Positions 26,143 through 36,009 of a stretch of 37,232 nt of DNA are shown piece after piece. Below the pieces are notes generated by a model that worked only from the letters and a program-made list of their open reading frames with translations, was not told the DNA's origin and searched no databases. The stretch is taken from assembly GCA_018657495.1 (NCBI GenBank), contig JABHXA010000020.1:1-37232 (forward strand). Direction: 5' to 3'. The stretch comes from Fidelibacterota bacterium (lineage in GTDB: Bacteria; Fidelibacterota; Marinisomatia; SCGC-AAA003-L08; JACNLC01). The first letter of the stretch is position 1. The number at the start of each line of letters is the position of its first letter. A program made the translations under genes and the position numbers.

Positions 26143-27035
26143 TAAATACAATCCTCCGGGCAAGTGGTATTATCTTCAAATTCGGCAGTGCAAAACCCAT
26201 CGCCGCATTTAAGAATTTCAAGTAGAATGTCAGATTCTACACCTATCTGATCGCTAAAATCTTTGGTAAGGATACGGAAAAAGGCAAATCCAGTTTTACC
26301 ACATCCCCCTTCACCATCATCTACCGGTCTCATTGGAATGGCTGTTTCATAAATCAGATAACCATTGCCGTCAGTACCGGTATAATTCATTGTCCACGTC
26401 GGATCTTCGTAATAATTATCCTGAGCTGGATTAGGATTGAAATTCCCATCACAATCTACCGTTAGATAATCGGTATTGATTGCATAGCGAACCCAGCGGA
26501 TATCTTCCCGCCCGTTACCGTCATCAATTAAAACACGAATAGATAAACTTCCCCATTGGGTTGGATCCAAATGATAAGTTTCAGGCATCTCAACACTGAC
26601 AATACTTGGTGGATATTCCTCCTGAACGACAATGATGATTCCTTTCGAATCATTATTTCCCGTATTGTCTGTGACATGAACGATTACCCTGTAGGTATCA
26701 TTTGGTAAACTTTCATCCAAATGCAGCAGGCTGCTGTAAATTCCATTGTCAGGAACTATATCGCCGTTCGATCCTTCATCGACTAATCCTGCACTCAATA
26801 CTTCGGTACCCAATATAGTTATAATCTCAAACCACACTGTATCCACATTGCTGATGCCCATGGGATGATTGATTTCTACCTGCAGCCAAAAATCTGAATT
26901 CGTTTTGTCATATTCAGCAAAAACTTCAATGATTTCAGGAGCGGTATTATCAGATGTTACGGTTGGAGTATCACAGCTCCAGATTATGAATGAGATGAGT
27001 AACAAGTATATAATTTTCTTCATATATTTTCCCAT
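26142..27035 (-). CDS. Lipoprotein with Ig-like region and Cys-rich C-terminus
   Basis: A predicted lipoprotein of 294-297 residues. MKKIIYLLLISFIIWSC is a lipoprotein signal with Cys as the mature first residue; starts at 27035 or 27023 (MKK) both work. Two Ig/PKD-like stretches (APEIIEVFAEYDKTN and PPSIVSVEMPETYHL) are followed by a region with few landmarks. The end CGDGFCTAEFEDNTTCPEDC has the CGDGxC...E..TCPxDC pattern seen as a small Cys-rich repeat in secreted proteins of several phyla. It starts four bases after prmA and is coupled to the propeller gene, so the two are likely partners. No enzymatic function is apparent. Confidence 0.72.
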   Translation of the reverse strand: MGKYMKKIIYLLLISFIIWSCDTPTVTSDNTAPEIIEVFAEYDKTNSDFWLQVEINHPMGISNVDTVWFEIITILGTEVLSAGLVDEGSNGDIVPDNGIYSSLLHLDESLPNDTYRVIVHVTDNTGNNDSKGIIIVVQEEYPPSIVSVEMPETYHLDPTQWGSLSIRVLIDDGNGREDIRWVRYAINTDYLTVDCDGNFNPNPAQDNYYEDPTWTMNYTGTDGNGYLIYETAIPMRPVDDGEGGCGKTGFAFFRILTKDFSDQIGVESDILLEILKCGDGFCTAEFEDNTTCPEDCI

Positions 27036-27039
27036 AATT

Positions 27040-27870
27040 TTAATTTTCTCTTGCCAAAACCGTCAGGCAAATCCATTCGCCACTTGTGGCAACATTTTCT
27101 ATTATAATTCCATTTTTTTTACATTCTGATTCAACAAGTTTTAAATCCTCCTGAAGAATACCGGTGAGGAGTATAAGTCCGGTGGACTTTTTAAGGCGAG
27201 GAAGCAGGTCGAGTATAATATGTCTGTTAACATTTATCAGGATTATATCCTGTGAATAGTCCATCCATTGAAGGGCATCCTGATGGATAAATTTCAGTTT
27301 CCCATCCAGTTTATTCAATCGAATATTGGTCTCAAAATTTGTCTGACAATCCCGATCATATTCAATGCATGTTACGGTACCGGCACCAAGTTTCTTGGCG
27401 GCGATGGCGAGAATTCCACTACCGGTTCCAACATCCAATACACTGCAATGCGGTATTATATGTTCCATCAGATGTTTAATGATCAGAGATGTGGTTTCGT
27501 GATGTCCGGTTCCGAATGCATTCCCCGGCTGAATGCGAATTTGAATATCGGCAAGTTTTTTTGTTTCCCAATCAGGAACAATTGCAAGCTTCTCTCCAAA
27601 TAGGATAGGAGTAAAAGAATCTTTCCATGCCAGATGCCAATCTTCATGGGCTTGAACATACCAGGACCATGTGAAGGTGAATGACCCTGATAATTCTTTA
27701 AGATATTTATCGACATTTTCTTTTCTACCGTTAGTAAAATAATAATTCCCTTTTTGACCATTGTCATAGGCACCAAGGCAATCCATCATAAAATGAGACG
27801 AAACTATCTCGCGTGTATATTGATCTGTGACCAATGTGAGCACATCCCATTTATCTTGCGGTATTGTCAT
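27040..27870 (-). CDS. prmA: Ribosomal protein L11 methyltransferase
   Basis: PrmA trimethylates ribosomal protein L11 using SAM. The 276-residue protein has motif I VLDVGTGSGILAIAAKKLGA with the following acidic CIEYDRD, preceded by RIQPGNAFGTGHHETT (the PrmA GxAFGTGxHxTT signature), and a later DIILINVNRHIILDLLPRL (motif IV NxN). The N-terminal substrate-recognition domain is present (WDVLTLVTDQYTREIVSSHF). The ATG overlaps the stop of the M28 gene by four bases (ATGA). Its place inside an envelope and secretion run is unusual for a translation gene. Confidence 0.92.
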   Translation of the reverse strand: MTIPQDKWDVLTLVTDQYTREIVSSHFMMDCLGAYDNGQKGNYYFTNGRKENVDKYLKELSGSFTFTWSWYVQAHEDWHLAWKDSFTPILFGEKLAIVPDWETKKLADIQIRIQPGNAFGTGHHETTSLIIKHLMEHIIPHCSVLDVGTGSGILAIAAKKLGAGTVTCIEYDRDCQTNFETNIRLNKLDGKLKFIHQDALQWMDYSQDIILINVNRHIILDLLPRLKKSTGLILLTGILQEDLKLVESECKKNGIIIENVATSGEWICLTVLAREN

Positions 27871-28829
27871 TTATGCCGCCAATTTTCCAGATAAATCAAT
27901 TCAGTCATCACGGCACCAACAGCCTGCAGGCTTTCTGCAGAGCATTTATCCGGTGTATCTTCGATTGTATGCCAGTAGTTAGTATCTTTGTTGGGATAGT
28001 TAAAATCGATTATATCGATTGCAGGTATTCCAGTATGGTTAAATAATACACGATGATCATCTTCTATAGGAATACCAAATTTTCTCTTAAACTGATGATA
28101 ACCAAGTTCATTGGCGATATCCCAAACTTGCTGGACAATATGAGATGCCTGTTGAATTGAGAAATATTCCATCAAAAATTCCTGCTCTGAATCACCAACC
28201 ATGTCAAGGCAAATAGCATATGTCGGTCGAGGATATGGAAGCAAAGGAGATACCTCTTTCGTCCCTAATCCGTAACTTCCTGCAACACCGGATACACCCA
28301 TATCTTCGCCATCGACAAATAGCAGATCAATACCAATATCAACAGGATTATTGGCCAGTAATTCTGCTAATGTCAGAAGAACAGCTATGCCGCTTGCCCC
28401 ATCATTAGCACCAATAATCGGTGTATTCTGATTCTCTTTTATCGTATCCATATCGGCAATTTCTCGCGTATCCCAATGTGCAAGGAGCATTATCCTCATT
28501 TCAACGGTGGGATTATACCTGGCAAGAAAATTGGATAGAAGAACGGTATCGCCATGCATGGGGTGAATGACTGGAGTTTTGTACTGCTTGAACTCGTCAC
28601 AGAGGGGCGGTAAAAAATTTGTAAAAAGTTTTATCATCTCACCATGTCCCTCGCTCCCTGGATATCGTGGACCAAAACCACATTGGGTTTGAAGATGTTT
28701 GTAGGCTCTGTCTCCATCAAAATAAGGTACAGACTGAGCTGGAAGCAGGTTGAGATAAATGAAAAATATCAAAACCGAAATAGAAACATTTTTTATGTTT
28801 AACATCTTGTTTAAGCTTTTCAATTTCAT
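27867..28829 (-). CDS. Glutaminyl-peptide cyclotransferase-like M28 enzyme
   Basis: A 320-residue exported zinc enzyme of peptidase family M28, closest in pattern to glutaminyl cyclases, which turn an N-terminal Gln into pyroglutamate. Metal and active-site motifs are LLAHWDTR, IIGANDGASGIAVLLTLAE, DLLFVDGEDMG and, near the C-terminus, YWHTIEDTPDKC, whose WHTxxDT block is typical of the cyclases. An N-terminal hydrophobic segment (VSISVLIFFIYLNLLPA) precedes QSVPYF, so the enzyme itself has a Gln at the predicted mature end. Start ATG 28829 or 28805. It lies 49 bases after sprA. An aminopeptidase role is the alternative. Confidence 0.82.
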   Translation of the reverse strand: MKLKSLNKMLNIKNVSISVLIFFIYLNLLPAQSVPYFDGDRAYKHLQTQCGFGPRYPGSEGHGEMIKLFTNFLPPLCDEFKQYKTPVIHPMHGDTVLLSNFLARYNPTVEMRIMLLAHWDTREIADMDTIKENQNTPIIGANDGASGIAVLLTLAELLANNPVDIGIDLLFVDGEDMGVSGVAGSYGLGTKEVSPLLPYPRPTYAICLDMVGDSEQEFLMEYFSIQQASHIVQQVWDIANELGYHQFKRKFGIPIEDDHRVLFNHTGIPAIDIIDFNYPNKDTNYWHTIEDTPDKCSAESLQAVGAVMTELIYLENWRHK

Positions 28830-28878
28830 TGCTGATTTTGTTAAAATAAAATTATAATTGAAAAAATAGGTCGTTATA

Positions 28879-31800
28879 CTATCCTCTGATTTTTATGTGA
28901 ATATCAAAACCAAAATCTTTTTCAGTACGTCTTTTTGTAGTTGAATTATCATGAATTGAATAACTAAAATGAATGCTGCCATCTACATATTTTGTAAACG
29001 AATACGTAATATCGGGACGGACGCTAAAATTACTGCTGGAATTTCTATCAGTAAACTTTCCATCAAAAGTGGTTCGTTCTTTTTCATAATTCTTATCATA
29101 GGAGACATTCAATTTCATGGTGATATTATTTTCAAATTCAAAATCCCTGAAGAAGAAAATTGGAATATCCAAACCTCCCTGATGACGGTAACTTATACTG
29201 CTGCTCAATCCATCAGTGAATTTTCGCAATGTATGGGCACCAGTATTTTTGATGTTCAGTGTATGTTTTATCGAAAATGTTACATCAATTGGTTTTTTGG
29301 TATTTGTTTTGGCATTGATTCCAAGTAAAGGAGAAAACTGCATATTATAGTCTGACCCGGTGTTTTCCAGTCCCCTAAACTGGATGGTTTTATCACCCTG
29401 ATACGTATGAGAAAAACTCATACTCTTAAAAAATTTCTTAAATATGAAAAATTGCTCTATGCCTGACCAGGACACATTCCATGTGAACATTGGGAATCCA
29501 TCTTCACCACGGTCACCAAGAGGAAGAAAGCTCATTTTTTCGTCCTTGGAATCTTCTTCCAGGTACCGCTCAGTCCTTTTTTTGTTTTGAGAATATTTTA
29601 TTGTGGCACTGAGTTTTCTTGAGATTGAGACAGTGGTATTAACAGAAAAATCTTTTACATACTGGTGAGAAGAGGTCGGATTCTGATCTTCGTAAATACT
29701 CATTTCCGGGTCTCCATTCAAACCAAGCCTGAATAATGCACTTGGTGAGCCTTCCAAACCGCCAAATTGATGAGACCATTGATCTTTGTAGGTAAGTGAT
29801 ATATTTGATATCTTTGTCGAAAAAGTATGAATCGGTTTTACAATAGCCAGAATGACAGGATTTTTTATTTCCTTTTTTTTCTTTTGGGTTTGCGGATTTT
29901 TATTTCGATTATTGCTCCCTCGTCGTGTTCGGGATGAAGATGCCCCTCCAGCCGGGGTATAGAACTGTTCAATAAGATTTTTTAAACTGATAGTTGATCT
30001 GAAGTTAATATCACTATTCGAACTGACAGCCACTGGACTTGTGGAGTTCGATCTCGACCAGGAATAAGCAGTATTATACGAAACACTGGGTTTGAGCCAC
30101 TTAAGAAAATCGGGACTGAAACTGTTTTTTAAGGATTCAGTAATATTTTCAATTCTACCAGGACTCATATCAGCAATAAAACCTGTTTTATCGTTTATAT
30201 ATTCAAGGAGATCACTATTGATATTTTTATTATAAGTAGTATTAAAACTCTTGGTGATTTGGTAGTCCAGCTTGAATTTTCGGGTCATTTTGAATTTAGG
30301 ATTATCGGTAATTGTACCGGCCCGCTGTTTTACCACCTTATTCTCGGTATCAAGACCCAGTGAAGATTCAAAATATTTTGGCATCCAATACAGTCGGATA
30401 TCACGGATGAAATTGCCAATAATAGGAGTTTTATCCAGCTTTTCAAATGGTTTGACATAATGGTCACCAAAATTAATTTTGTAAACAGCATTCCCTGAAT
30501 ATTTTTCCAGTTTATCACTAAATACCGTTTCGCTGGATGCAAAAGTATATTTAGCTGTCAGGTTGGAAATTGAAAAATTATCAAGTGTATATTTTAAAAA
30601 CCAATTCTTACTTTTTGAGGTCTTCCGATACGAGGTGTTTATATTTAAACTTCTTGTAATGGTTTGAATGGAATCCGGTATAGAATTGTAATCTCCTGCC
30701 AGTATATCCGTTCCTTTATAATATTTTGGAGATTTGACGCTGCGGTTAAAGTTTACTGAGATTGGCGTTTTGACACCCCATGCAGATGGTAAAAATTTAT
30801 CAGGGTAAAACCGAGTGTTTAATGAATATGTCTGAACCGTATTTGCAGAGCCGAGACGATCCCGTAATGAATGGAAATCAGCATCTTTGTGGGTTATTTC
30901 AGTTGATATATCAAGAAGATCGGCAAAATTAATTGTGGTTTTTAGACGCATAGCCCGGCCCCGTTCTTTTTTAACACCAGTCATGCGTAATTCATCCACC
31001 ATGACGGTACCAAAAACACGTTCTTCCGTATTGTTTTCAACGCCAAGCTTTAGGAAATTTATTCGGTCAATTGATGGATTACCTTTTACTCTTATCTTCT
31101 CACAAACTGAACAATCGGGGGTTTCGCTAAATTCATAATAACCAAGATCCAGGTTATAATTATCCGGTGGTAAATCAAATTGTTCGTTCAGATTATTATC
31201 GGTGAATAATTCACTGATTTCACCAAAATCATGGAGTCCATTCAACTCACCGGCATCAACAAAATCAAATTGAAAATTCCCTTCAAGACCTTCACCGGGA
31301 TTCCAGATATCATCATTTTCACCCTCATCGGTAGAGAACCATCCAGTATCACCTTCGCATAATCTATCTAAACCACAATCCCGCCATTTATCCCCATTTG
31401 GATCGATGATTGTACAGGTTAAACAACGGGATTCACCATCTACTAATTCGTTCCAGTATTGATTTCCGCAAATTTCGATAGAATCCCGGAAAGTTTCACG
31501 ATAAAACTCCATATCCAGCAGACCAAGAGAATCCATTACTGTTGCATACGTGAGAGCAAGAATTTCCCCACCGCATCCATCTTCCAAATTATTATTTGCC
31601 ATATCATAACCACTATCAAGACTTACATCAAGTGATGTGATATTTATTTTATATCTCACCATGGACTGGAGGTCAATATCGATATGATTTCGATCATCCC
31701 ATCCTTCATATACTGGTTTTCTGATCTCATAATAATTATTATCATCCTTGCCAAACTGAAATACCAGGTCAATTGAAGTACTATCGGTTGGCGCTGTCCA

Positions 31801-34800
31801 GGTTGAAGACTCTACAGATTCATCAGCCTTACCAAGAACGTACATTTCCATTTTTCGATAAGCAAGAAAGCTATTGCTGTCAAACCCACTGCTTTGAGTA
31901 ATGAATTTATTTGCCGCAACAATGTGATCTGCTTCAATACCGCCACCGTTATCGATACTGTTAAATGCTAAGGTGAGAGACTGTTCTCTTGCTCTCACAT
32001 CATAATATTCATCATATTCGCCAACAACTCCCGGTGGGGATTCATAATCATTATTTTCATCAGTATTTGCTACAGCAACGGAGAATGTAGTGTCAGGAAG
32101 GAAATTAAGAGTGTCGGCATGAGCCTTTCCAAGTTCCAGCCATTCGTTACGTACGATCTCCATTTTTGCAATCATCAGGATGGGATCATTATTTTCAAAA
32201 TATTCCGGTGGCATACCATCGTACCAGATACGGGCGAATTCCACATTATCCCAATCGACAGAACCACTGCCTTTTTTTGTGAATTCAGTCAATAATACTC
32301 GGAATAATTTCCAGCCGGTCTTTACGTTTAATAATTCACTTTCACTTATTGGGACATCTATATTCGGCATCAAAGTGTATGAGAAATAATCTTCCCTGTC
32401 TGTGATAGAGTCATCATTATTCAGATCTTCACTATCAGGGAAAGTATAACCAGCCATAAAACCATTGCCTTCAGTTCCATTTATATAGCGGTAATCATTT
32501 TCATCAGAGCAACTATTAGAAATATAACACCAGTTATCGCCATTGGGATCATTGGGGTTCACATCAGGTGAAGTATTTATGTCTGCCATATTATTCGGAT
32601 TGCTATAGGTAAAATCTCCGATCAAACAACCGCCAAAGCCATTTTCCTTCTCATCAGAACAACCATCAATACCAACATCCTCGCCATCATCCAATTGACG
32701 ATTTCCATAACTGCCGCCTGGCGTTAGAGGTTCATCCTCGGTGTCTAATTCTCCATTTTGATTTTGATCTTCACTCACATACCCAATATCAATATGTAGT
32801 TTCAGGCTGTCGTGATCCATATCTTCTGTGTTTAGCCAGATATCAAAATATTTGCTGTCAGACTGCTGAAAATCACTGGAGTATAATGATGTGGATACAC
32901 CATTCCATAGCGTATCTCCCCCCACCTCGCTATTATAAAATGATTGGAGTGCCAATATTTTTGTGGTTTGGTTATTGGCACGAGAAGAGGTTTCCAGGTT
33001 GGGCCAGATATCCCTTGTGTTAATATCATAATATGGATTGTACCAGGCAATCTTACCGCGAGTAGAATTGTCTTTACCAATAGGAGGGGCCGCTAATTTC
33101 CAATTTCGTTGCATAACACCAAGAGTGGTGGTTCGTTTGGATGATTCAAAATCATCTAAATATGCCTCTCCTAAAGGATTCGGATTTGGCAATACCTCAG
33201 CAAATTCACCTTCTACGGAAAAATTTGACGGTTTGTCAGTCTCTACAAAGGGGATCATATCGGCGAAATTGGTGAGAAAATCAATATTTTGGATAGAGTA
33301 CTCACCATTGATATCCCATATGAAATTTCTCACCGGCTCATATCCGATATCTACTTTTTCATCCACAATGGATTGATTATAATACATGGCAACCGCACCA
33401 AGTTGGAAATTATCACCCATATTCAATTCCATCGAAGTACCCACCATCACTTTCTGATCGAAAGAAACAATTTCATTTTCTTCATAGGAAATATTGACTT
33501 CAGCGGTTGGTTCTACACATTCGGGACAGTTAATGGGATTGAAGTTTACATTGCCGCCAAAATAGTCAATAGTATAGTCCTGGTCACGTCTTTTTACCTG
33601 GCCATTAACCCGAACTTCTTCACTGCCTTCAACAATCATAAATCCGCCGAGATTTATAGATGATGATTTTTTGGAATGTTTGATCTTTATAATAAACTGT
33701 GTCTGCGAATTCATATTTGATGTATTGTAATAATAGGAAGGACCAGTATCCCCTTCATCGGAATTAAAATCGTTATCAATATCATTTAAATAAGTCACAT
33801 TAACTGAATCAATTGTCAGCTTTAAGTCTGGATGTGGATTACCCCAGTAAACAAATCCAGCCGTGCTATCAGGTGCCAGGGGAGCGCCAAACTTATTGAT
33901 GTAGTTTCCATTTGCATCAGTCCAGGCATGACTGTCCGGTGCAAATGGTAAATGCATGGGAAACCAAAGTTCACCAGCAGAAAAGTTGACTAGGGAACTT
34001 GTGGCATCTATAATGCCATCGCCACCCGCCTGGTAAACACCATTATTCAGGTCATCCAAACCAAAGATATTTAAAAAGGAGGTGCCATTTGGTGAAAACT
34101 CTTCAGTAGTAAGTAAACCCTTTTCATGGATGATATTGATCTCGAAACTCTCCGGGTCAATATTTGTGGCACCCAAATTATAGACATTCTTTAACATATA
34201 CGGCCAGGTAACTTTACTGACGCTTGAGGCGCCATCCTGCTTCAATAATTTTAGGTGAATCCTAGTACCGGCATCATAGACCCCATTTTCATTAGAATCC
34301 GTATATGGTTCTATTACATCATCCCAGACGTTGTTTGAATTTGTATCTTCAAATAATCTGTGACCATCCAGATCAGTAAAGGGGTTAGTAAATTCATCAG
34401 TAATTATATCCTCATCAATACCAATGTTATATTCCAGGTTATCATTTATATCAACAAACCATTGGGAAATTGTTGGGTCAAAATAGATAAAATGTGCCTC
34501 GTCTACATGGATTATCACCTCAGTTGAATCCCACATCCCATTTTCGTTTAGATCATCAAAATCTTCTTGTGTGTTTATATAATCCCAGTCACCATAACAG
34601 TCACCAGTTATCTCACAGTCGATTTCGTCAGTGAGGATCGATACATTTCCTTCATCATCTTCTTCTGTGTAACCGGCTAAATAGGCAATACCCAATGCTG
34701 AGGTACTAACGGAAGTAAGTAATTTGATGATACCTGAACGAGGATTAATTTCATAATCAACATTTTGTTTTAGTTCTGTCCATAAACCATTTTCCCTAAT

Positions 34801-35994
34801 CGTGGTATCTGATACAAAATAGGCTACACCATCGATTGTGCCATTGGTCTGGTCTTTCTTAAATAACTTATAACCATACAAGGTTCTGTTTGTATTAATT
34901 GGACTGTGATAACTGTTGCTTGCCTTGCTCAATGGATAGTAATGTGCCTTGAAAGTGCTGTCAACATAGAAATATTTATCCTTGACGAAGTCATAATCAT
35001 GCAGGACAAAATCCTGCTCTGACTCACTGCCGGTAAAGTTTTTTGAGGCCTTTTTAACCTGCTCACGGGAAACAATGGAGGTAATATTCAGGGGTCCCAA
35101 TTGGTGAACGGTTTTGATACCAAACAATCCACTGCTTCTTGTTGTACCGCCATTGACATAACCGGCAGTTGAAGGAAGATTCAAACTGAGGTTCCCTGCT
35201 ACTCCTGACTGCCAGATATCATCTTTTTTACCCTGGTAGTTGAGAACCAGATTATTTTCCCAGGCAAAATCGGACTCAGAGTCCTGGTCTACTTCGACGG
35301 TGAGACGGTCGCCTATAGTTCCATCGATGGTGAAATTCTGTCGCTGATTGATATCCAGATCCCACGATTTTGAATCCCTGAAATTTGTATTGGTCGTTTC
35401 TTTATCCTGGAAGATAATATCACCGGTAATATAAATATCACCTCTGATATTCAATGCCACAGCAGTATTACCAATATTTGTTGAGATAAGCCGGAGAGAG
35501 GCACGATTATTACGGGAATTAAATTTTGGTGGGTTTGTAAATCGCTTTACAATTTTTTTTGTAAATTCATTGTATAAATTAAATTTATAAGCTCGCTTCA
35601 GGTACCAGTCAAAGGGGACAGCAATCGGCGTAATTATATCCTTGTCTTGATGCAGTATCCGTAAGATAAAGGCATTGTCGATGAGGGCCGCTTCTGTGGT
35701 AATGACAATTTTACTCACCTGCTGGCCGGCACTTCGCCTCGCCAGATTTGGATCAACGAAATGGTTATTCCAAAGGGAATCGCTGGTGGTAAGAATAAGT
35801 GTCCTTGGTTTATTGTAGAAGGGATCAGGTAATAGATTGAATACGGCATCTGTCCGTATAGGAAATGTGACGTCGCTGACTATTTGATCCGTAGCAGGAA
35901 TTACCATCGAAGTGGTAAGAGCTATTAATAAAACAACGAATGTACCGGTTCTACCGATAGAATTAATAATTTTGCCGCAATTTTTGACTACCAT
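28879..35994 (-). CDS. sprA: T9SS outer-membrane translocon SprA/Sov
   Basis: A 2371-residue protein, close to Flavobacterium SprA in length (about 2400). SprA forms the very large outer-membrane barrel through which T9SS cargo leaves the cell. Seen: a signal segment (FVVLLIALTTSMVIPA); an N-terminal SprA-type region with RPLT-like IGDRLTVEVDQDSESDF and IVSREQVKKA; EVLPNPNPLGEAYLDDFESS and ELRMTGVKKERGRAMRLKTTINFADLLDIS, both of which I recognise as SprA core motifs; and a long strand-rich C-terminal half ending FGFDIHIKIRG. A basic linker (SSSRTRRGSNNRNKNPQTQ) lies near residue 2020. Numerous DxNxNG-type acidic inserts and Cys pairs occur between residues about 470 and 1640. It is 15 bases after rdgB. 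Confidence 0.93.
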   Translation of the reverse strand: MVVKNCGKIINSIGRTGTFVVLLIALTTSMVIPATDQIVSDVTFPIRTDAVFNLLPDPFYNKPRTLILTTSDSLWNNHFVDPNLARRSAGQQVSKIVITTEAALIDNAFILRILHQDKDIITPIAVPFDWYLKRAYKFNLYNEFTKKIVKRFTNPPKFNSRNNRASLRLISTNIGNTAVALNIRGDIYITGDIIFQDKETTNTNFRDSKSWDLDINQRQNFTIDGTIGDRLTVEVDQDSESDFAWENNLVLNYQGKKDDIWQSGVAGNLSLNLPSTAGYVNGGTTRSSGLFGIKTVHQLGPLNITSIVSREQVKKASKNFTGSESEQDFVLHDYDFVKDKYFYVDSTFKAHYYPLSKASNSYHSPINTNRTLYGYKLFKKDQTNGTIDGVAYFVSDTTIRENGLWTELKQNVDYEINPRSGIIKLLTSVSTSALGIAYLAGYTEEDDEGNVSILTDEIDCEITGDCYGDWDYINTQEDFDDLNENGMWDSTEVIIHVDEAHFIYFDPTISQWFVDINDNLEYNIGIDEDIITDEFTNPFTDLDGHRLFEDTNSNNVWDDVIEPYTDSNENGVYDAGTRIHLKLLKQDGASSVSKVTWPYMLKNVYNLGATNIDPESFEINIIHEKGLLTTEEFSPNGTSFLNIFGLDDLNNGVYQAGGDGIIDATSSLVNFSAGELWFPMHLPFAPDSHAWTDANGNYINKFGAPLAPDSTAGFVYWGNPHPDLKLTIDSVNVTYLNDIDNDFNSDEGDTGPSYYYNTSNMNSQTQFIIKIKHSKKSSSINLGGFMIVEGSEEVRVNGQVKRRDQDYTIDYFGGNVNFNPINCPECVEPTAEVNISYEENEIVSFDQKVMVGTSMELNMGDNFQLGAVAMYYNQSIVDEKVDIGYEPVRNFIWDINGEYSIQNIDFLTNFADMIPFVETDKPSNFSVEGEFAEVLPNPNPLGEAYLDDFESSKRTTTLGVMQRNWKLAAPPIGKDNSTRGKIAWYNPYYDINTRDIWPNLETSSRANNQTTKILALQSFYNSEVGGDTLWNGVSTSLYSSDFQQSDSKYFDIWLNTEDMDHDSLKLHIDIGYVSEDQNQNGELDTEDEPLTPGGSYGNRQLDDGEDVGIDGCSDEKENGFGGCLIGDFTYSNPNNMADINTSPDVNPNDPNGDNWCYISNSCSDENDYRYINGTEGNGFMAGYTFPDSEDLNNDDSITDREDYFSYTLMPNIDVPISESELLNVKTGWKLFRVLLTEFTKKGSGSVDWDNVEFARIWYDGMPPEYFENNDPILMIAKMEIVRNEWLELGKAHADTLNFLPDTTFSVAVANTDENNDYESPPGVVGEYDEYYDVRAREQSLTLAFNSIDNGGGIEADHIVAANKFITQSSGFDSNSFLAYRKMEMYVLGKADESVESSTWTAPTDSTSIDLVFQFGKDDNNYYEIRKPVYEGWDDRNHIDIDLQSMVRYKINITSLDVSLDSGYDMANNNLEDGCGGEILALTYATVMDSLGLLDMEFYRETFRDSIEICGNQYWNELVDGESRCLTCTIIDPNGDKWRDCGLDRLCEGDTGWFSTDEGENDDIWNPGEGLEGNFQFDFVDAGELNGLHDFGEISELFTDNNLNEQFDLPPDNYNLDLGYYEFSETPDCSVCEKIRVKGNPSIDRINFLKLGVENNTEERVFGTVMVDELRMTGVKKERGRAMRLKTTINFADLLDISTEITHKDADFHSLRDRLGSANTVQTYSLNTRFYPDKFLPSAWGVKTPISVNFNRSVKSPKYYKGTDILAGDYNSIPDSIQTITRSLNINTSYRKTSKSKNWFLKYTLDNFSISNLTAKYTFASSETVFSDKLEKYSGNAVYKINFGDHYVKPFEKLDKTPIIGNFIRDIRLYWMPKYFESSLGLDTENKVVKQRAGTITDNPKFKMTRKFKLDYQITKSFNTTYNKNINSDLLEYINDKTGFIADMSPGRIENITESLKNSFSPDFLKWLKPSVSYNTAYSWSRSNSTSPVAVSSNSDINFRSTISLKNLIEQFYTPAGGASSSRTRRGSNNRNKNPQTQKKKKEIKNPVILAIVKPIHTFSTKISNISLTYKDQWSHQFGGLEGSPSALFRLGLNGDPEMSIYEDQNPTSSHQYVKDFSVNTTVSISRKLSATIKYSQNKKRTERYLEEDSKDEKMSFLPLGDRGEDGFPMFTWNVSWSGIEQFFIFKKFFKSMSFSHTYQGDKTIQFRGLENTGSDYNMQFSPLLGINAKTNTKKPIDVTFSIKHTLNIKNTGAHTLRKFTDGLSSSISYRHQGGLDIPIFFFRDFEFENNITMKLNVSYDKNYEKERTTFDGKFTDRNSSSNFSVRPDITYSFTKYVDGSIHFSYSIHDNSTTKRRTEKDFGFDIHIKIRG

Positions 35995-36009
35995 TGTAGC
36001 AAAGGGTCG

